A stretch of DNA of 64,000 nucleotides from Alkalidesulfovibrio alkalitolerans DSM 16529 (lineage in GTDB: Bacteria > Desulfobacterota > Desulfovibrionia > Desulfovibrionales > Desulfovibrionaceae): NCBI RefSeq assembly GCF_000422245.1, contig NZ_ATHI01000006.1, positions 1 through 64,000 of the forward strand, written 5' to 3'. Under the pieces are notes generated by a model that saw nothing but the letters and a program-made list of their open reading frames with translations, did no database searches and had not been told where the DNA came from. Each line of letters opens with the position of its first letter. Positions within the stretch are counted from its first letter, which is position 1. Both the position numbers and the translations under genes were made by a program. Of this stretch, positions 53,465-64,000 are shown piece by piece.

Positions 53465-54457
53465 ATGGCCGAAATGACCAGCCGTCGCCTGGAGTTCGGC
53501 GACACACGGCTGGCGGGCGAACTCTTCGGCCCGCACGAAATGCACCTGAAGCGTCTGAGCAGCCTTTCCGGCGCGGCCATCCACTCGCGTGGATCGACCC
53601 TGACCTTGCGCGCCAGGGACAAGGAAACCCTGGAGCGGGTCACGCGCGTCCTGGCCGACCTCTACGAGCGGGTCAAGTCGGGCCGCTCCGTTACGGAACG
53701 CGATGTGGACGATGAATACGGGCGCGAGGCGGACGAGGAATCCACTCCCGCCGGAACGCGGGAGTCCCCCGGCGAGAAGCCTGGTGTGTGGCGCGTCTCC
53801 AAGAAGAAGACCGTGGCCGCCAAGAGCCCAGGGCAAAAGGAATACCTCGACGCCATCGCCGAGGCCGACATGGTCTTCGGCATCGGCCCGGCGGGCACGG
53901 GCAAGACGTACCTGGCCGTGGCCATGGCCGTGGCCGCATTGTCCGAGCGGCGCATCAAGCGGCTGGTGCTGACCCGTCCCGCCGTGGAGGCTGGCGAGAA
54001 GCTCGGTTTTCTGCCTGGCGACATGGTGGAGAAGGTCAACCCCTATCTGCGGCCGTTGTACGACGCCTTGAACGACATGCTCGATTTCGAGCGCGTGCAG
54101 GAGATGCTCGCCAAGGGCAGCATTGAGATCGCCCCGCTGGCCTTCATGCGCGGCCGCACACTCAACGACTCGTTCATCATTCTGGACGAGGCCCAGAACA
54201 CCACGCCCGAGCAGATGAAGATGTTTCTGACGCGTCTGGGATTCAACTCCAAGGCCGTGATCACCGGCGACGTGACCCAGATCGACCTTCCCGGCGCCTC
54301 GGCCTCGGGTCTCATCCATGCCCGGCGCGTGCTCGACGGGGTGGAGGGCATCCGCTTCGTCACCTTCGAGGAGAACGACGTCATCCGCCATCCTTTGGTG
54401 GGGAGAATCGTGAAAGCCTATGACCGGCACTCGCAAACAAAAGAAACCCGGCGCTAA
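53465..54457 (+). CDS. phoH: PhoH-family ATPase
   Basis: The product is 330 residues. An N-terminal KH-like part (MHLKRLSSLSGAAIHSRGST) is followed by an acidic linker and the PhoH ATPase domain. Walker A is GPAGTGKT at 141-148, Walker B SFIILDEAQNTT, and LVLTRPAVEAGEKLGFLPGD is also conserved. PhoH proteins are cytosolic ATPases linked to RNA metabolism, and phoH next to pgpH-like and ybeY genes is a conserved arrangement. It overlaps the next gene by 38 bases. Confidence 0.94.
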   Translation: MAEMTSRRLEFGDTRLAGELFGPHEMHLKRLSSLSGAAIHSRGSTLTLRARDKETLERVTRVLADLYERVKSGRSVTERDVDDEYGREADEESTPAGTRESPGEKPGVWRVSKKKTVAAKSPGQKEYLDAIAEADMVFGIGPAGTGKTYLAVAMAVAALSERRIKRLVLTRPAVEAGEKLGFLPGDMVEKVNPYLRPLYDALNDMLDFERVQEMLAKGSIEIAPLAFMRGRTLNDSFIILDEAQNTTPEQMKMFLTRLGFNSKAVITGDVTQIDLPGASASGLIHARRVLDGVEGIRFVTFEENDVIRHPLVGRIVKAYDRHSQTKETRR

Positions 54458-56750
54458 CGGGCATTCCCGCAAGGCTGCCACGGCCGCCGCTCCGCTCCCC
54501 AGGGTCGGCCTCGCGGCGCTCGTCCTTTCGCTGGTCGTGCTCGGCCTGCTGGCCGGGCTGAACGTGGAACGCAAGCTGGCCATTTTTGTGGCCGGAGACG
54601 TGGCCAGCGGCGACGTCACGGCCACCCGCGACCTGCTCATCGAGGACACCGAATCCACCGAGCGCAAGCGCCGCCAGATCGGTGATCTCCAGCCTCCGGT
54701 TTTCGACCTCGACGTGACCGTAGCCTCGCGTATCGAACAGCAGGTCATCGAAATATTCAACGAACTCGGCGAGGCCGACGCCGACGACCTGGAGCGGGTC
54801 CGCTGGCAGATATCCGAGGAACTGAACGCCGAGATTCCGTTGAGCACGCTACGCATGTGGCGTATGTCCGACTTCCAGGGACTGGTCGTGGAGTCGGTCC
54901 TACCTTGGCTAACGGAACGACTGTCGGGCGGCGTGGCCCGCGACAGGCAGGCGCTCTCGACCTATGCGGGTGGGATCATCGTGCGCGACGCCTCCACCGA
55001 CGAGGAGCGTCTGCTGACCAGCGTCAGTGAGATCGACGAACTCGCCGGGCTGCGCGAGAACCTGAACGTCTTTTTGAACCGCGAGTTGCAAAAGCCGCTT
55101 CGCGTGCGCCAGGCCGTGCTGGCCCTCATCGATCCCCTGCTGACGCCGACTCTGGCCTACAACACCGAGGAGACCACCCTGCGCAAACGCGGGGTCATGG
55201 CCATGGTCGAGCCGGTCTACACCCAGGTGAAGAAGGGCGAGATCATCGTCCGCCAGGGCGAGCGCGTCACCCGGGAACAGCAAATCAAGCTGCAGGCGCT
55301 CATGAGCCAGCACTCGGAATATTTCGACTCGGCCAAGGCAGGTGGCTTGTTCCTCATCGGGCTCATGCTCGTGCTGGGCATGTATCTCGTACAGGTGCAT
55401 GATCGGGGGCGCGTTCCCTCGGATCGCGACGGAGCGCTTCTGGCCGTGATCCTGCTGCTTTTCGGCGGCGGCGCCAAACTTCTTTTTGCTCTTCAGGGAC
55501 CGCTGTCCGCAGGCATCGTCTTCATGGACGTGCCCGGTGACCTTTTCCCCATCCTGCTGCCCGTTTCCGGCGCGACCGGCGTGCTGGCCCTGTTCTTCCC
55601 CTTCGGCATGTGCTTCTTCGCCGTGCTCCTGCTCGCCTTCATCTGCGGCCTGCTCGGCGGTGGCGATCTCTCGCTCTTTGCCTTCTATTTCGCCACTGCT
55701 CTATTCGCGGTCATCTTCATCAAGCGCGCTCAGACCCGCTCCGAGCTGCTGCGCTGTATCTTCCCGCTCTTCGGGGCCACCATTCTGACTTGGGCGGGCG
55801 TGAGCCTGATGGACTTCAGGGGCTACTCCTTCGTGGCCGAAGGCGTGGTCGCGGCCACGGCCAACGTTCTTTTGGCTCTCATCACCGTGCTCTCTCTCTC
55901 TGCCATCGTGGAGATGGTCTTCGGATACACCTCCCGCTTCAAGCTGCTCGAACTCATGAGCCTGGAGCAACCGCTCCTCCAGGAACTCATGGTCAGCGCG
56001 CCCGGTACCTACCACCATTCCCTGGTCGTCTCGAACATGGTCGAGGCCGGGGCGCGGGCCATCGGCTGCAACGCCATCCTGGCCAGGGTCTCGGCGCTCT
56101 ACCACGACGTGGGCAAGATCAAGAACCCGCAGTATTTCATCGAGAACCAGTTCGGACAGGCCAACAAGCACGACAAGCTGGCCCCATCCATGTCCGCCCT
56201 GGTGCTCACGGCTCACGTCAAAAAGGGAATGGAACTGGCGCGCGAGCACAAGCTCGGCCAGGAGATAACGGACATCATCCAGCAGCACCACGGCACCTCC
56301 CTCATCGCCTATTTCCACAAGAAGGCGCAGGAGCAGGCCGAGGCGCGCGGCGAGGACATGCCCCGCGAGGAGGAGTACCGTTATCCCGGGCCCAAGCCGC
56401 AGACCAAGGAGGCCGGTCTGGTCATGCTGGCCGACGCCATCGAGGCGTCGAGCCGCACCCTGAACGAGCCCACTCCCTCGCGCGTCAAGAACCACATCGA
56501 CTCCATCGTGCGCTCCATCTTCACCGAGGGACAGCTCGACGAATCCGAACTGACGCTGAAGGATCTGCACCTCATCTCCGAGGCGTTCCAGCGCGTGTTG
56601 ACCGGCATCTTCCACCAGCGCATCGACTACCCCGACAAGGACAAGGCCGAGGCCAAGGGTGGCGAGCAGCGGCAAAGGGAGAAGCCCGAACACGCAGTGA
56701 GGTCCGGGGAACAGGCGCGCCAGGAACCTGGTCTCAAGGTCGTGAAGTGA
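54420..56750 (+). CDS. 7TMR-HD family phosphodiesterase (PgpH-like)
   Basis: The product is 776 residues. TM1 lies near residues 29-47, an extracytoplasmic 7TMR-HDED domain at about 50-300, seven membrane segments at about 311-480, and a cytoplasmic HD domain at about 510-700. The HD metal motif is visible in YHHSLVVSNM (about 530), YHDVGKIKN (about 561) and IIQQHHGTSLIAYF. PgpH proteins hydrolyse cyclic di-AMP in Gram-positives; whether that holds here depends on a c-di-AMP synthase elsewhere. A charged tail of about 25 residues ends the protein. Confidence 0.9.
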   Translation: MTGTRKQKKPGANGHSRKAATAAAPLPRVGLAALVLSLVVLGLLAGLNVERKLAIFVAGDVASGDVTATRDLLIEDTESTERKRRQIGDLQPPVFDLDVTVASRIEQQVIEIFNELGEADADDLERVRWQISEELNAEIPLSTLRMWRMSDFQGLVVESVLPWLTERLSGGVARDRQALSTYAGGIIVRDASTDEERLLTSVSEIDELAGLRENLNVFLNRELQKPLRVRQAVLALIDPLLTPTLAYNTEETTLRKRGVMAMVEPVYTQVKKGEIIVRQGERVTREQQIKLQALMSQHSEYFDSAKAGGLFLIGLMLVLGMYLVQVHDRGRVPSDRDGALLAVILLLFGGGAKLLFALQGPLSAGIVFMDVPGDLFPILLPVSGATGVLALFFPFGMCFFAVLLLAFICGLLGGGDLSLFAFYFATALFAVIFIKRAQTRSELLRCIFPLFGATILTWAGVSLMDFRGYSFVAEGVVAATANVLLALITVLSLSAIVEMVFGYTSRFKLLELMSLEQPLLQELMVSAPGTYHHSLVVSNMVEAGARAIGCNAILARVSALYHDVGKIKNPQYFIENQFGQANKHDKLAPSMSALVLTAHVKKGMELAREHKLGQEITDIIQQHHGTSLIAYFHKKAQEQAEARGEDMPREEEYRYPGPKPQTKEAGLVMLADAIEASSRTLNEPTPSRVKNHIDSIVRSIFTEGQLDESELTLKDLHLISEAFQRVLTGIFHQRIDYPDKDKAEAKGGEQRQREKPEHAVRSGEQARQEPGLKVVK

Positions 56751-57193
56751 TCGTTCGCGATCCAGGCCTGCCGTTTTTGCCCGGATTTCCGCTCGGCCGC
56801 GTCGAGTTGGCGCGGCTGTGCTCCCTGCTCTTGGAGGCCCTGGGCCTTCGTGGCTGCCGCTTCGATCTGCGCCTCGTGGACGACGCCGGGATGGCCGCGC
56901 TGAACAGGAAGGCGCGGGGCTTTCCTGGACCCACCAACGTGCTCTCCTTTCCCTCCGGCGAGGAGCCGCGAAAGGGCGCTTTCCTCGGCGATCTCGTGCT
57001 CTCGGTCGAGACCCTGGCGCGCGAGGCGCACCTCTACGGCCAGGAGCCGACGGAGCACACCGCGCGCCTTTTGGCTCACGGGCTTTTGCATCTTGCGGGG
57101 CTGGAACACGGCGAAACCATGGACGCCCTGACCGAAACGGCCGTGGAAGCGGCTGCCGGGGCTTTCGGGCGGGCGTTCGCGCAAATCCCATGA
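56747..57193 (+). CDS. ybeY: rRNA maturation endoribonuclease YbeY
   Basis: A metal-dependent RNase in 16S rRNA 3' processing and ribosome quality control. The product is 148 residues starting GTG inside the previous stop (GTGA). The zinc motif HGLLHLAGLEHGE lies at about residues 108-120, preceded by PTNVLSFPSGEEP and FLGDLVLS. It forms a conserved trio with phoH and the HD protein. Confidence 0.94.
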   Translation: MIVRDPGLPFLPGFPLGRVELARLCSLLLEALGLRGCRFDLRLVDDAGMAALNRKARGFPGPTNVLSFPSGEEPRKGAFLGDLVLSVETLAREAHLYGQEPTEHTARLLAHGLLHLAGLEHGETMDALTETAVEAAAGAFGRAFAQIP

Positions 57194-58359
57194 GCCATCC
57201 GTTCGAGGCCATCGTTCTGGGCGCTGGCGCGGCCGGGCTGGTCTGCGCGCTCACGGCGGCGCAAAGGGGCCGTCGCGTGCTGCTCGCCGATCATCTGGCC
57301 CGGCCCGGCAAAAAGCTTCGCATCGCGGGCGGCGGCCGTTGCAACTTCACCAATCTGCACATGGACGCCTCGCATTATTTCGGGGCCAACCCGCGCTTCG
57401 CCGTCTCGGCCCTGGCCCGTTTCGGGCCGTGGGACGCCGTGGAGTTCGTGGCCCGGTTCGATTGCGGTTTCGAGGAGCGCGACCAGGGCAAGCTCTTCCT
57501 CGACGTTTCGGCCGACCGCCTGGCCGACGGACTGCTCGACGCCTGCCGCGAGGCCGGAGTGACTTTTGCCTTTGGCGAGCCGGTCAGGAGCCTAGAGGGC
57601 GGCGAGATTTTCACGCTACGCACGGAATCCGGCGTGTTCGCGGCTTCGCGCGCGGTATTGGCCCTTGGCGGGCCGTCGTGGCGGGGCGCCGGAGCGAGCG
57701 ATCTCGGCTTTCGTCTCGCCAGACGCTTCGGACTCGCCATCCAGCCGCCGCGCCCAGCCCTGGCGCCCATCCCTTGGACAGGCGCGGCCGGGCTGTCTCC
57801 AGCGGACCTTTCTGGCATCTCGCTTCCGGTCGGCGTCTCATGCGGCCCGGAGCGCTTTGTGGACGACCTTCTCTTCACCCACCAAGGACTTTCCGGTCCG
57901 GCCGCGCTTCGGGCCACGCTCAGGCCTGCGTTCGCATCCGCGCCACTGCGGCTGGACTTTCTGCCGGGCGAGGACATTTTTGACGTGCTGGCCCTGTCCT
58001 CGGGTAAGACATTGGCCAGAAACGCCCTGGCCAAGCGGTTGCCCGCCAGGCTGGCCGAGGCCCTGTGCGCGGACGTCGGCGGCAGGCGGCTGGCCGATCT
58101 GACGCGCGCGGAGCGCGACGCTTTGGCCACGCGGGTCAAGGATTTCGCCCTGCGGCCCTCGGGCGATCCGAAACAGGCGCGGGCAGAGGTCACCACAGGC
58201 GGCGTGGACACGGCCGCAATCTGCCAGAAGACCTTCGCAGCCCGCCCTGCGCCAGGGCTTTACGTGGTGGGGGAGACCCTGGACGTGACCGGCGATCTGG
58301 GCGGCTACAACATCCACTGGGCTTTCGTCTCGGGCATGGCGGCCGGCACGGCGCTCTGA
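57190..58359 (+). CDS. BaiN/HI0933-like flavoprotein oxidoreductase
   Basis: The product is 389 residues. The N-terminal FAD-binding GAGAAGLVCALTAAQRGRRV is followed by GKKLRIAGGGRCNFTN, the family signature, and FTHQGLSGPAALR in the middle. The C-terminal AEVTTGGVDTAAI and GDLGGYNIHWAFVSGMAAG complete the fold. It starts within the ybeY stop codon (ATGA). The family contains BaiN-type dehydrogenases, but the substrate of most members is unknown. Confidence 0.9.
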   Translation: MSHPFEAIVLGAGAAGLVCALTAAQRGRRVLLADHLARPGKKLRIAGGGRCNFTNLHMDASHYFGANPRFAVSALARFGPWDAVEFVARFDCGFEERDQGKLFLDVSADRLADGLLDACREAGVTFAFGEPVRSLEGGEIFTLRTESGVFAASRAVLALGGPSWRGAGASDLGFRLARRFGLAIQPPRPALAPIPWTGAAGLSPADLSGISLPVGVSCGPERFVDDLLFTHQGLSGPAALRATLRPAFASAPLRLDFLPGEDIFDVLALSSGKTLARNALAKRLPARLAEALCADVGGRRLADLTRAERDALATRVKDFALRPSGDPKQARAEVTTGGVDTAAICQKTFAARPAPGLYVVGETLDVTGDLGGYNIHWAFVSGMAAGTAL

Positions 58360-58459
58360 ACGGCCGGGCAGGGCCGTGACGGGGGAAAGCTTCCTTGGTC
58401 GACACTTTACAAATCCGGTACTTTGGCGCTATGCAACTCTTTTTCGCCGCGAGGGGTAT

Positions 58460-59359
58460 ATGACGAAACATTTCCTGACCATCCTCGATCTGACCCGCGA
58501 CGAGGCCTTTGCCATGGTCCGCCGCGCCGACGAGATGAAGCGCGCCGGGCAGCGCCTGGACTTGCTTCGGGGCAAGACCATGGTGCTGGTCTTCGAGAAG
58601 GCTTCCACCCGCACCAGGTTGTCCTTCGAGGTCGCCGTGCGCCACCTGGGCGGCTCCACCATCTTCATGACCGACCGCGAGTCGCAGCTTGGCCGCTCCG
58701 AGCCCCTGAAGGACACGGCGCGCGTCATCTCGCGCTACGCGGACGGCCTCATCGTGCGCACCTTCGGCCAGGAGAAGCTGGAGGAACTGGTGCGTTACGC
58801 CTCGGTGCCGGTGGTCAATGCTCTCTCGGACCAGTTTCACCCCTGCCAGGTGATGAGCGATTGCCTGACCATGTACGAGCGCACGCCTGATCTGGCCTCT
58901 CTGAAAGTGGCCTGGGTGGGCGACGGAAACAATATGGCCCATTCGTTCATCAACGCGGCCGCGCTCTTCGGCTTCGAACTCCGGCTCGCCTGCCCCAGGG
59001 GCTTCGAGCCGGACGAGGCGGTCGTGAAGCGAGCAAAGGGCCTTGGCGCGCGCCTCACCCTGTGCGACGACCCCGCGCTTGCCGTGAAGGACGCGGACTA
59101 CGTGAACACCGACGTCTGGGCCTCCATGGGCCAGGAGCACGAGTTCGACGATCGCCTGAGGAAATTCGGCGCCTTCCAGGTCAGCGAGGAGTTGCTGGCC
59201 CTGGCCAAGCCGACCTGCAAGGTCATGCACTGCCTGCCCGCGCATCGCGGCGAGGAATTGACCGAGGCGGTCCTGGAGGGCCCGGCGAGCATCGTCTGGG
59301 ACCAAGCCGAAAACCGTCTGCACATGCAAAAAGCCATTCTCGAATGGATATATTCCTGA
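58460..59359 (+). CDS. argF: ornithine carbamoyltransferase
   Basis: Makes citrulline from ornithine and carbamoyl phosphate. The product is 299 residues. The carbamoyl phosphate site is STRTRLSFE near residue 49, the catalytic loop [11 protein letters not shown], the ornithine site [12 protein letters not shown], and the C-terminal [11 protein letters not shown] is intact. GAGGGG precedes the ATG. It is first in the argF-argG-argH set. Confidence 0.97.
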   Translation: MTKHFLTILDLTRDEAFAMVRRADEMKRAGQRLDLLRGKTMVLVFEKASTRTRLSFEVAVRHLGGSTIFMTDRESQLGRSEPLKDTARVISRYADGLIVRTFGQEKLEELVRYASVPVVNALSDQFHPCQVMSDCLTMYERTPDLASLKVAWVGDGNNMAHSFINAAALFGFELRLACPRGFEPDEAVVKRAKGLGARLTLCDDPALAVKDADYVNTDVWASMGQEHEFDDRLRKFGAFQVSEELLALAKPTCKVMHCLPAHRGEELTEAVLEGPASIVWDQAENRLHMQKAILEWIYS

Positions 59360-59381
59360 GACGAGCACACGGAGAACGCAG

Positions 59382-60578
<1,197 letters not shown>

Positions 60579-60581
60579 GTC

Positions 60582-61979
<1,398 letters not shown>

Positions 61980-62047
61980 TGCGCGGCGCGGGCCGCCGGA
62001 CCCGATGCAATCCGGATCGGATGCCGAAGACGCCGCGGATTACTGGC

Positions 62048-62066
62048 AAAGCCGCTTTTCGCGGCA
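62048..62066 (-). terminator. possible short terminator of mntP
   Basis: On the minus strand GCCGC pairs with GCGGC (62061-62065 and 62051-62055) around GAAAA and is followed by TTT. The stem is only 5 bp, so it is a weak candidate. Confidence 0.4.
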
Positions 62067-62086
62067 ACGCGGCGGACGGGACCTTT

Positions 62087-62665
62087 TCAGCGGCCGAAGA
62101 CGCCGTTTTCCCACAGGATGCGCAGGCCGATGGCGATGAGCACAAGGCCGCCGAGCGCCTCGGCCCAGTGCGAGAGCCTTTGCACGCGCCCGGCCAGCCG
62201 GCCCAGGTGCAGGCCCGCGGCCGTGAAGACGGCGCAGGTCAGCCCGATGACCACGGCGGGCATGGCGATGGGCGCGCCGAGCACGGACAGGGAGAGCCCC
62301 ACTGCCAGGGCGTCGATGCTCGTGGCCACCGAAAGCACGATCAGCGTCCTGCCGCGTGTGGGGTCCTTACGCGGACACTCCTCGTCCCTGTCGCCGGACA
62401 TCCCTTCCTTGACCATGCGGCCGCCCACGAAGGCCAGCAGCGCGAAGGCGATCCAGGGCGCGAAGGTTTCCACGGCGAAGCGGAAGGACAGGCCGAGCAG
62501 CCAGCCGAGCACCGGCATGAGCGCCTGGAACAGCCCGAAATGCCAGGCCAGCCGGAAGGTGTGGCGCCAGGTGACCTGGGGCAGGCAGATGCCCGCAGCC
62601 AGGGCCACGGCCGACGCGTCCATGGCCAGGGCCACCGCAACGAGATACAGTTCCGCGCCGCTCAT
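62087..62665 (-). CDS. mntP: manganese efflux pump MntP
   Basis: An inner-membrane exporter of 192 residues with six hydrophobic segments in two repeats. The repeats carry the conserved acidic-in-membrane motifs VALAMDASAVALAAGI and VATSIDALAVGLSLSV, diagnostic of the family. The ATG at 62665 is chosen because the longer frame adds a leader unlike the family. A hairpin lies upstream on the same strand, but no clear yybP-ykoY manganese riboswitch consensus is seen. Confidence 0.9.
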   Translation of the reverse strand: MSGAELYLVAVALAMDASAVALAAGICLPQVTWRHTFRLAWHFGLFQALMPVLGWLLGLSFRFAVETFAPWIAFALLAFVGGRMVKEGMSGDRDEECPRKDPTRGRTLIVLSVATSIDALAVGLSLSVLGAPIAMPAVVIGLTCAVFTAAGLHLGRLAGRVQRLSHWAEALGGLVLIAIGLRILWENGVFGR

Positions 62666-62819
62666 CCGGGGCGTGGTAGCGCCGATCCCCGCACATGGCA
62701 AGGCGAGACCCGCACGCGGCGTCTTTGCCTTGCCACCGGGCGCTTGAGGTATTACTACTAATCGCTCGTATCCGACGGCCGGGCGAGACGCGCGCGGTCT
62801 ATTGAGAAGGAGTTCCGAC

Positions 62820-64000
62820 GTGAACAACGTCACCAAGAATCTGATTCTCTGGATCACCATCTCCCTGGTGATGGTGGTTCTGTTCAACATGTTCAACCAG
62901 CCCCCGGCCACCGAGACCAAACTCGCCTACAGCGAGTTCATACAGTCCGTGGAGCGCGGCCAGGTCGCCTCGGTGAAGATACAGGGCGATCAGGTCAGCG
63001 GCGTGATGATCGACGGCCGCCGGTTCGGGACCTTCGCGCCCCGCGATCAGGGGCTCGTGGACAAGCTTCTCGCCAATAAGGTGCAGGTGGTGGCCGAACC
63101 GGCCGAATCTGTGCCCTGGTACATGAGCCTGCTCCTCAACTGGTTCCCCATGCTCCTCATCATCGGCGTGTGGATTTTCTTCATGCGTCAGATGCAGGGC
63201 GGCGGTGGAGGCAAGGGCGGAGCCATGTCCTTCGGCCGCTCCCGGGCCAAGATGATGACCGCCGAGGAGACCAAGGTCACCTTCGCCGACGTGGCGGGCG
63301 TGGACGAGGCCAAGGAGGAACTCTCCGAGATCGTGGAGTTTCTCTCCAATCCCAAGAAATTCACGCGTCTTGGCGGCCGCATCCCCAAGGGCGTGCTGCT
63401 CGTCGGCCCTCCAGGCACCGGCAAGACGCTTATGGCCCGGGCCGTGGCTGGCGAGGCCGGCGTGCCGTTCTTTTCCATCTCCGGCTCCGATTTCGTGGAG
63501 ATGTTCGTTGGCGTGGGCGCGGCCCGCGTGCGCGACCTTTTCACCCAGGGCAAGAAGAGCGCCCCCTGCCTGATTTTCATCGATGAGATCGACGCCGTGG
63601 GACGCCAGCGTGGCGCTGGCCTGGGCGGCGGTCACGACGAGCGAGAGCAGACCCTGAACCAGATGCTCGTGGAGATGGATGGCTTCGAGTCCAACGAGGG
63701 CGTCATTCTCATCGCAGCCACCAACCGGCCCGACGTGCTCGACCCGGCGCTTCTGCGTCCCGGCCGCTTCGACCGCCAGGTGGTGGTGCCTACGCCCGAC
63801 CTGCGCGGCCGCACCCGCATCCTGCAGGTGCACACGCGCAAAACCCCGCTCGATCCGTCCGTGAATCTGGAAGTCATCGCGCGCGGCACGCCGGGCTTTT
63901 CCGGCGCGGACTTGGAGAACCTGGTCAACGAGGCCGCGCTGCACGCCGCCAAGCTGAACAAGAACGAAGTGGACATGCTCGACTTCGAGGAAGCCAAGGA
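62820..64000 (+). CDS. ftsH: ATP-dependent zinc metalloprotease FtsH (partial, cut by window end)
   Basis: A membrane AAA+ protease that removes misassembled membrane proteins and regulators. It starts GTG at 62820 with GAAGGAG 7 bases upstream. TM1 lies at about residues 7-25 and TM2 at about 100-121, separated by a periplasmic domain. The AAA domain has Walker A GPPGTGKT, Walker [13 protein letters not shown] and the second region of homology [20 protein letters not shown]. The frame is open to the window end, so the HEXGH protease site lies beyond it. Confidence 0.97.
   Translation, partial: MNNVTKNLILWITISLVMVVLFNMFNQPPATETKLAYSEFIQSVERGQVASVKIQGDQVSGVMIDGRRFGTFAPRDQGLVDKLLANKVQVVAEPAESVPWYMSLLLNWFPMLLIIGVWIFFMRQMQGGGGGKGGAMSFGRSRAKMMTAEETKVTFADVAGVDEAKEELSEIVEFLSNPKKFTRLGGRIPKGVLLVGPPGTGKTLMARAVAGEAGVPFFSISGSDFVEMFVGVGAARVRDLFTQGKKSAPCLIFIDEIDAVGRQRGAGLGGGHDEREQTLNQMLVEMDGFESNEGVILIAATNRPDVLDPALLRPGRFDRQVVVPTPDLRGRTRILQVHTRKTPLDPSVNLEVIARGTPGFSGADLENLVNEAALHAAKLNKNEVDMLDFEEAK

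Noticed and set aside
53403-53475. Possible 24-codon gene between the NFACT and phoH genes
   Set aside because: It begins MDAWDKKDYLGRM, but it has no clear ribosome site and overlaps the phoH start. There is nothing to support it.

Overview
The window is GC-rich, tightly packed bacterial chromosome and most resembles a sulfate-reducing Desulfovibrio-like deltaproteobacterium (Desulfobacterota). The evidence is a full-length DsrC with both redox cysteines, a YcaO-TPR protein next to it, a SelD that appears to be a selenoprotein, a SulP anion transporter inside a large two-component operon, and the gene order of the ribosomal block. There is no prophage, insertion sequence or CRISPR array. The only mobile-like structures are two related palindromic repeats.

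Bases 1-14290 hold the end of tuf and then an uninterrupted S10-spc-alpha superoperon, rpsJ to rplQ, with secY, map, rpmJ and rpoA included. It ends in a strong intrinsic terminator. Bases 14327-19585 hold a LysR regulator coupled to selD (in-frame UGA plus a hairpin), a TetR regulator, malic enzyme, a thiamine-binding protein and thiE. Bases 19592-23110 hold a GT9 glycosyltransferase, an unknown protein, a FliT/FlgN-like chaperone and an RNase H-fold exonuclease. A 124-bp palindromic repeat follows.

Bases 23348-30618, all on the minus strand, read as one operon: TetR, SulP transporter, a kinase-like/receiver fusion, a Cache sensor kinase, a receiver, a kinase-like protein with a degraded ATPase domain, and a final receiver. 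Bases 30861-35083 hold a DUF362 protein with a Tat-type signal, a NapH/NapG-like polyferredoxin fusion and a CgeB-like glycosyltransferase. Bases 35137-39327 hold rlmE, yebC, ruvCAB and thyX. A 648-bp AT-rich stretch then leads into dnaA, which has neither dnaN nor gyrB beside it. A second, diverged palindromic repeat lies downstream of dnaA.

Bases 41472-44616, minus strand, hold MoaE, a GT4 glycosyltransferase, a secreted unknown and a UPF0280 protein. Divergent from these is a 935-residue membrane protein with TPR-like repeats and a CCHC zinc-knuckle motif. DsrC, YcaO-TPR and a methyltransferase follow, then a Gly-Cys-Gly tRNA cluster. Bases 51459-58359 hold dksA, an NFACT/RqcH-like gene, phoH, a PgpH-like HD phosphodiesterase, ybeY and a BaiN-like flavoprotein. 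The window ends with argF-argG-argH, mntP and the first two thirds of ftsH.

Family names come from reading motifs and from general knowledge. No database search was run.
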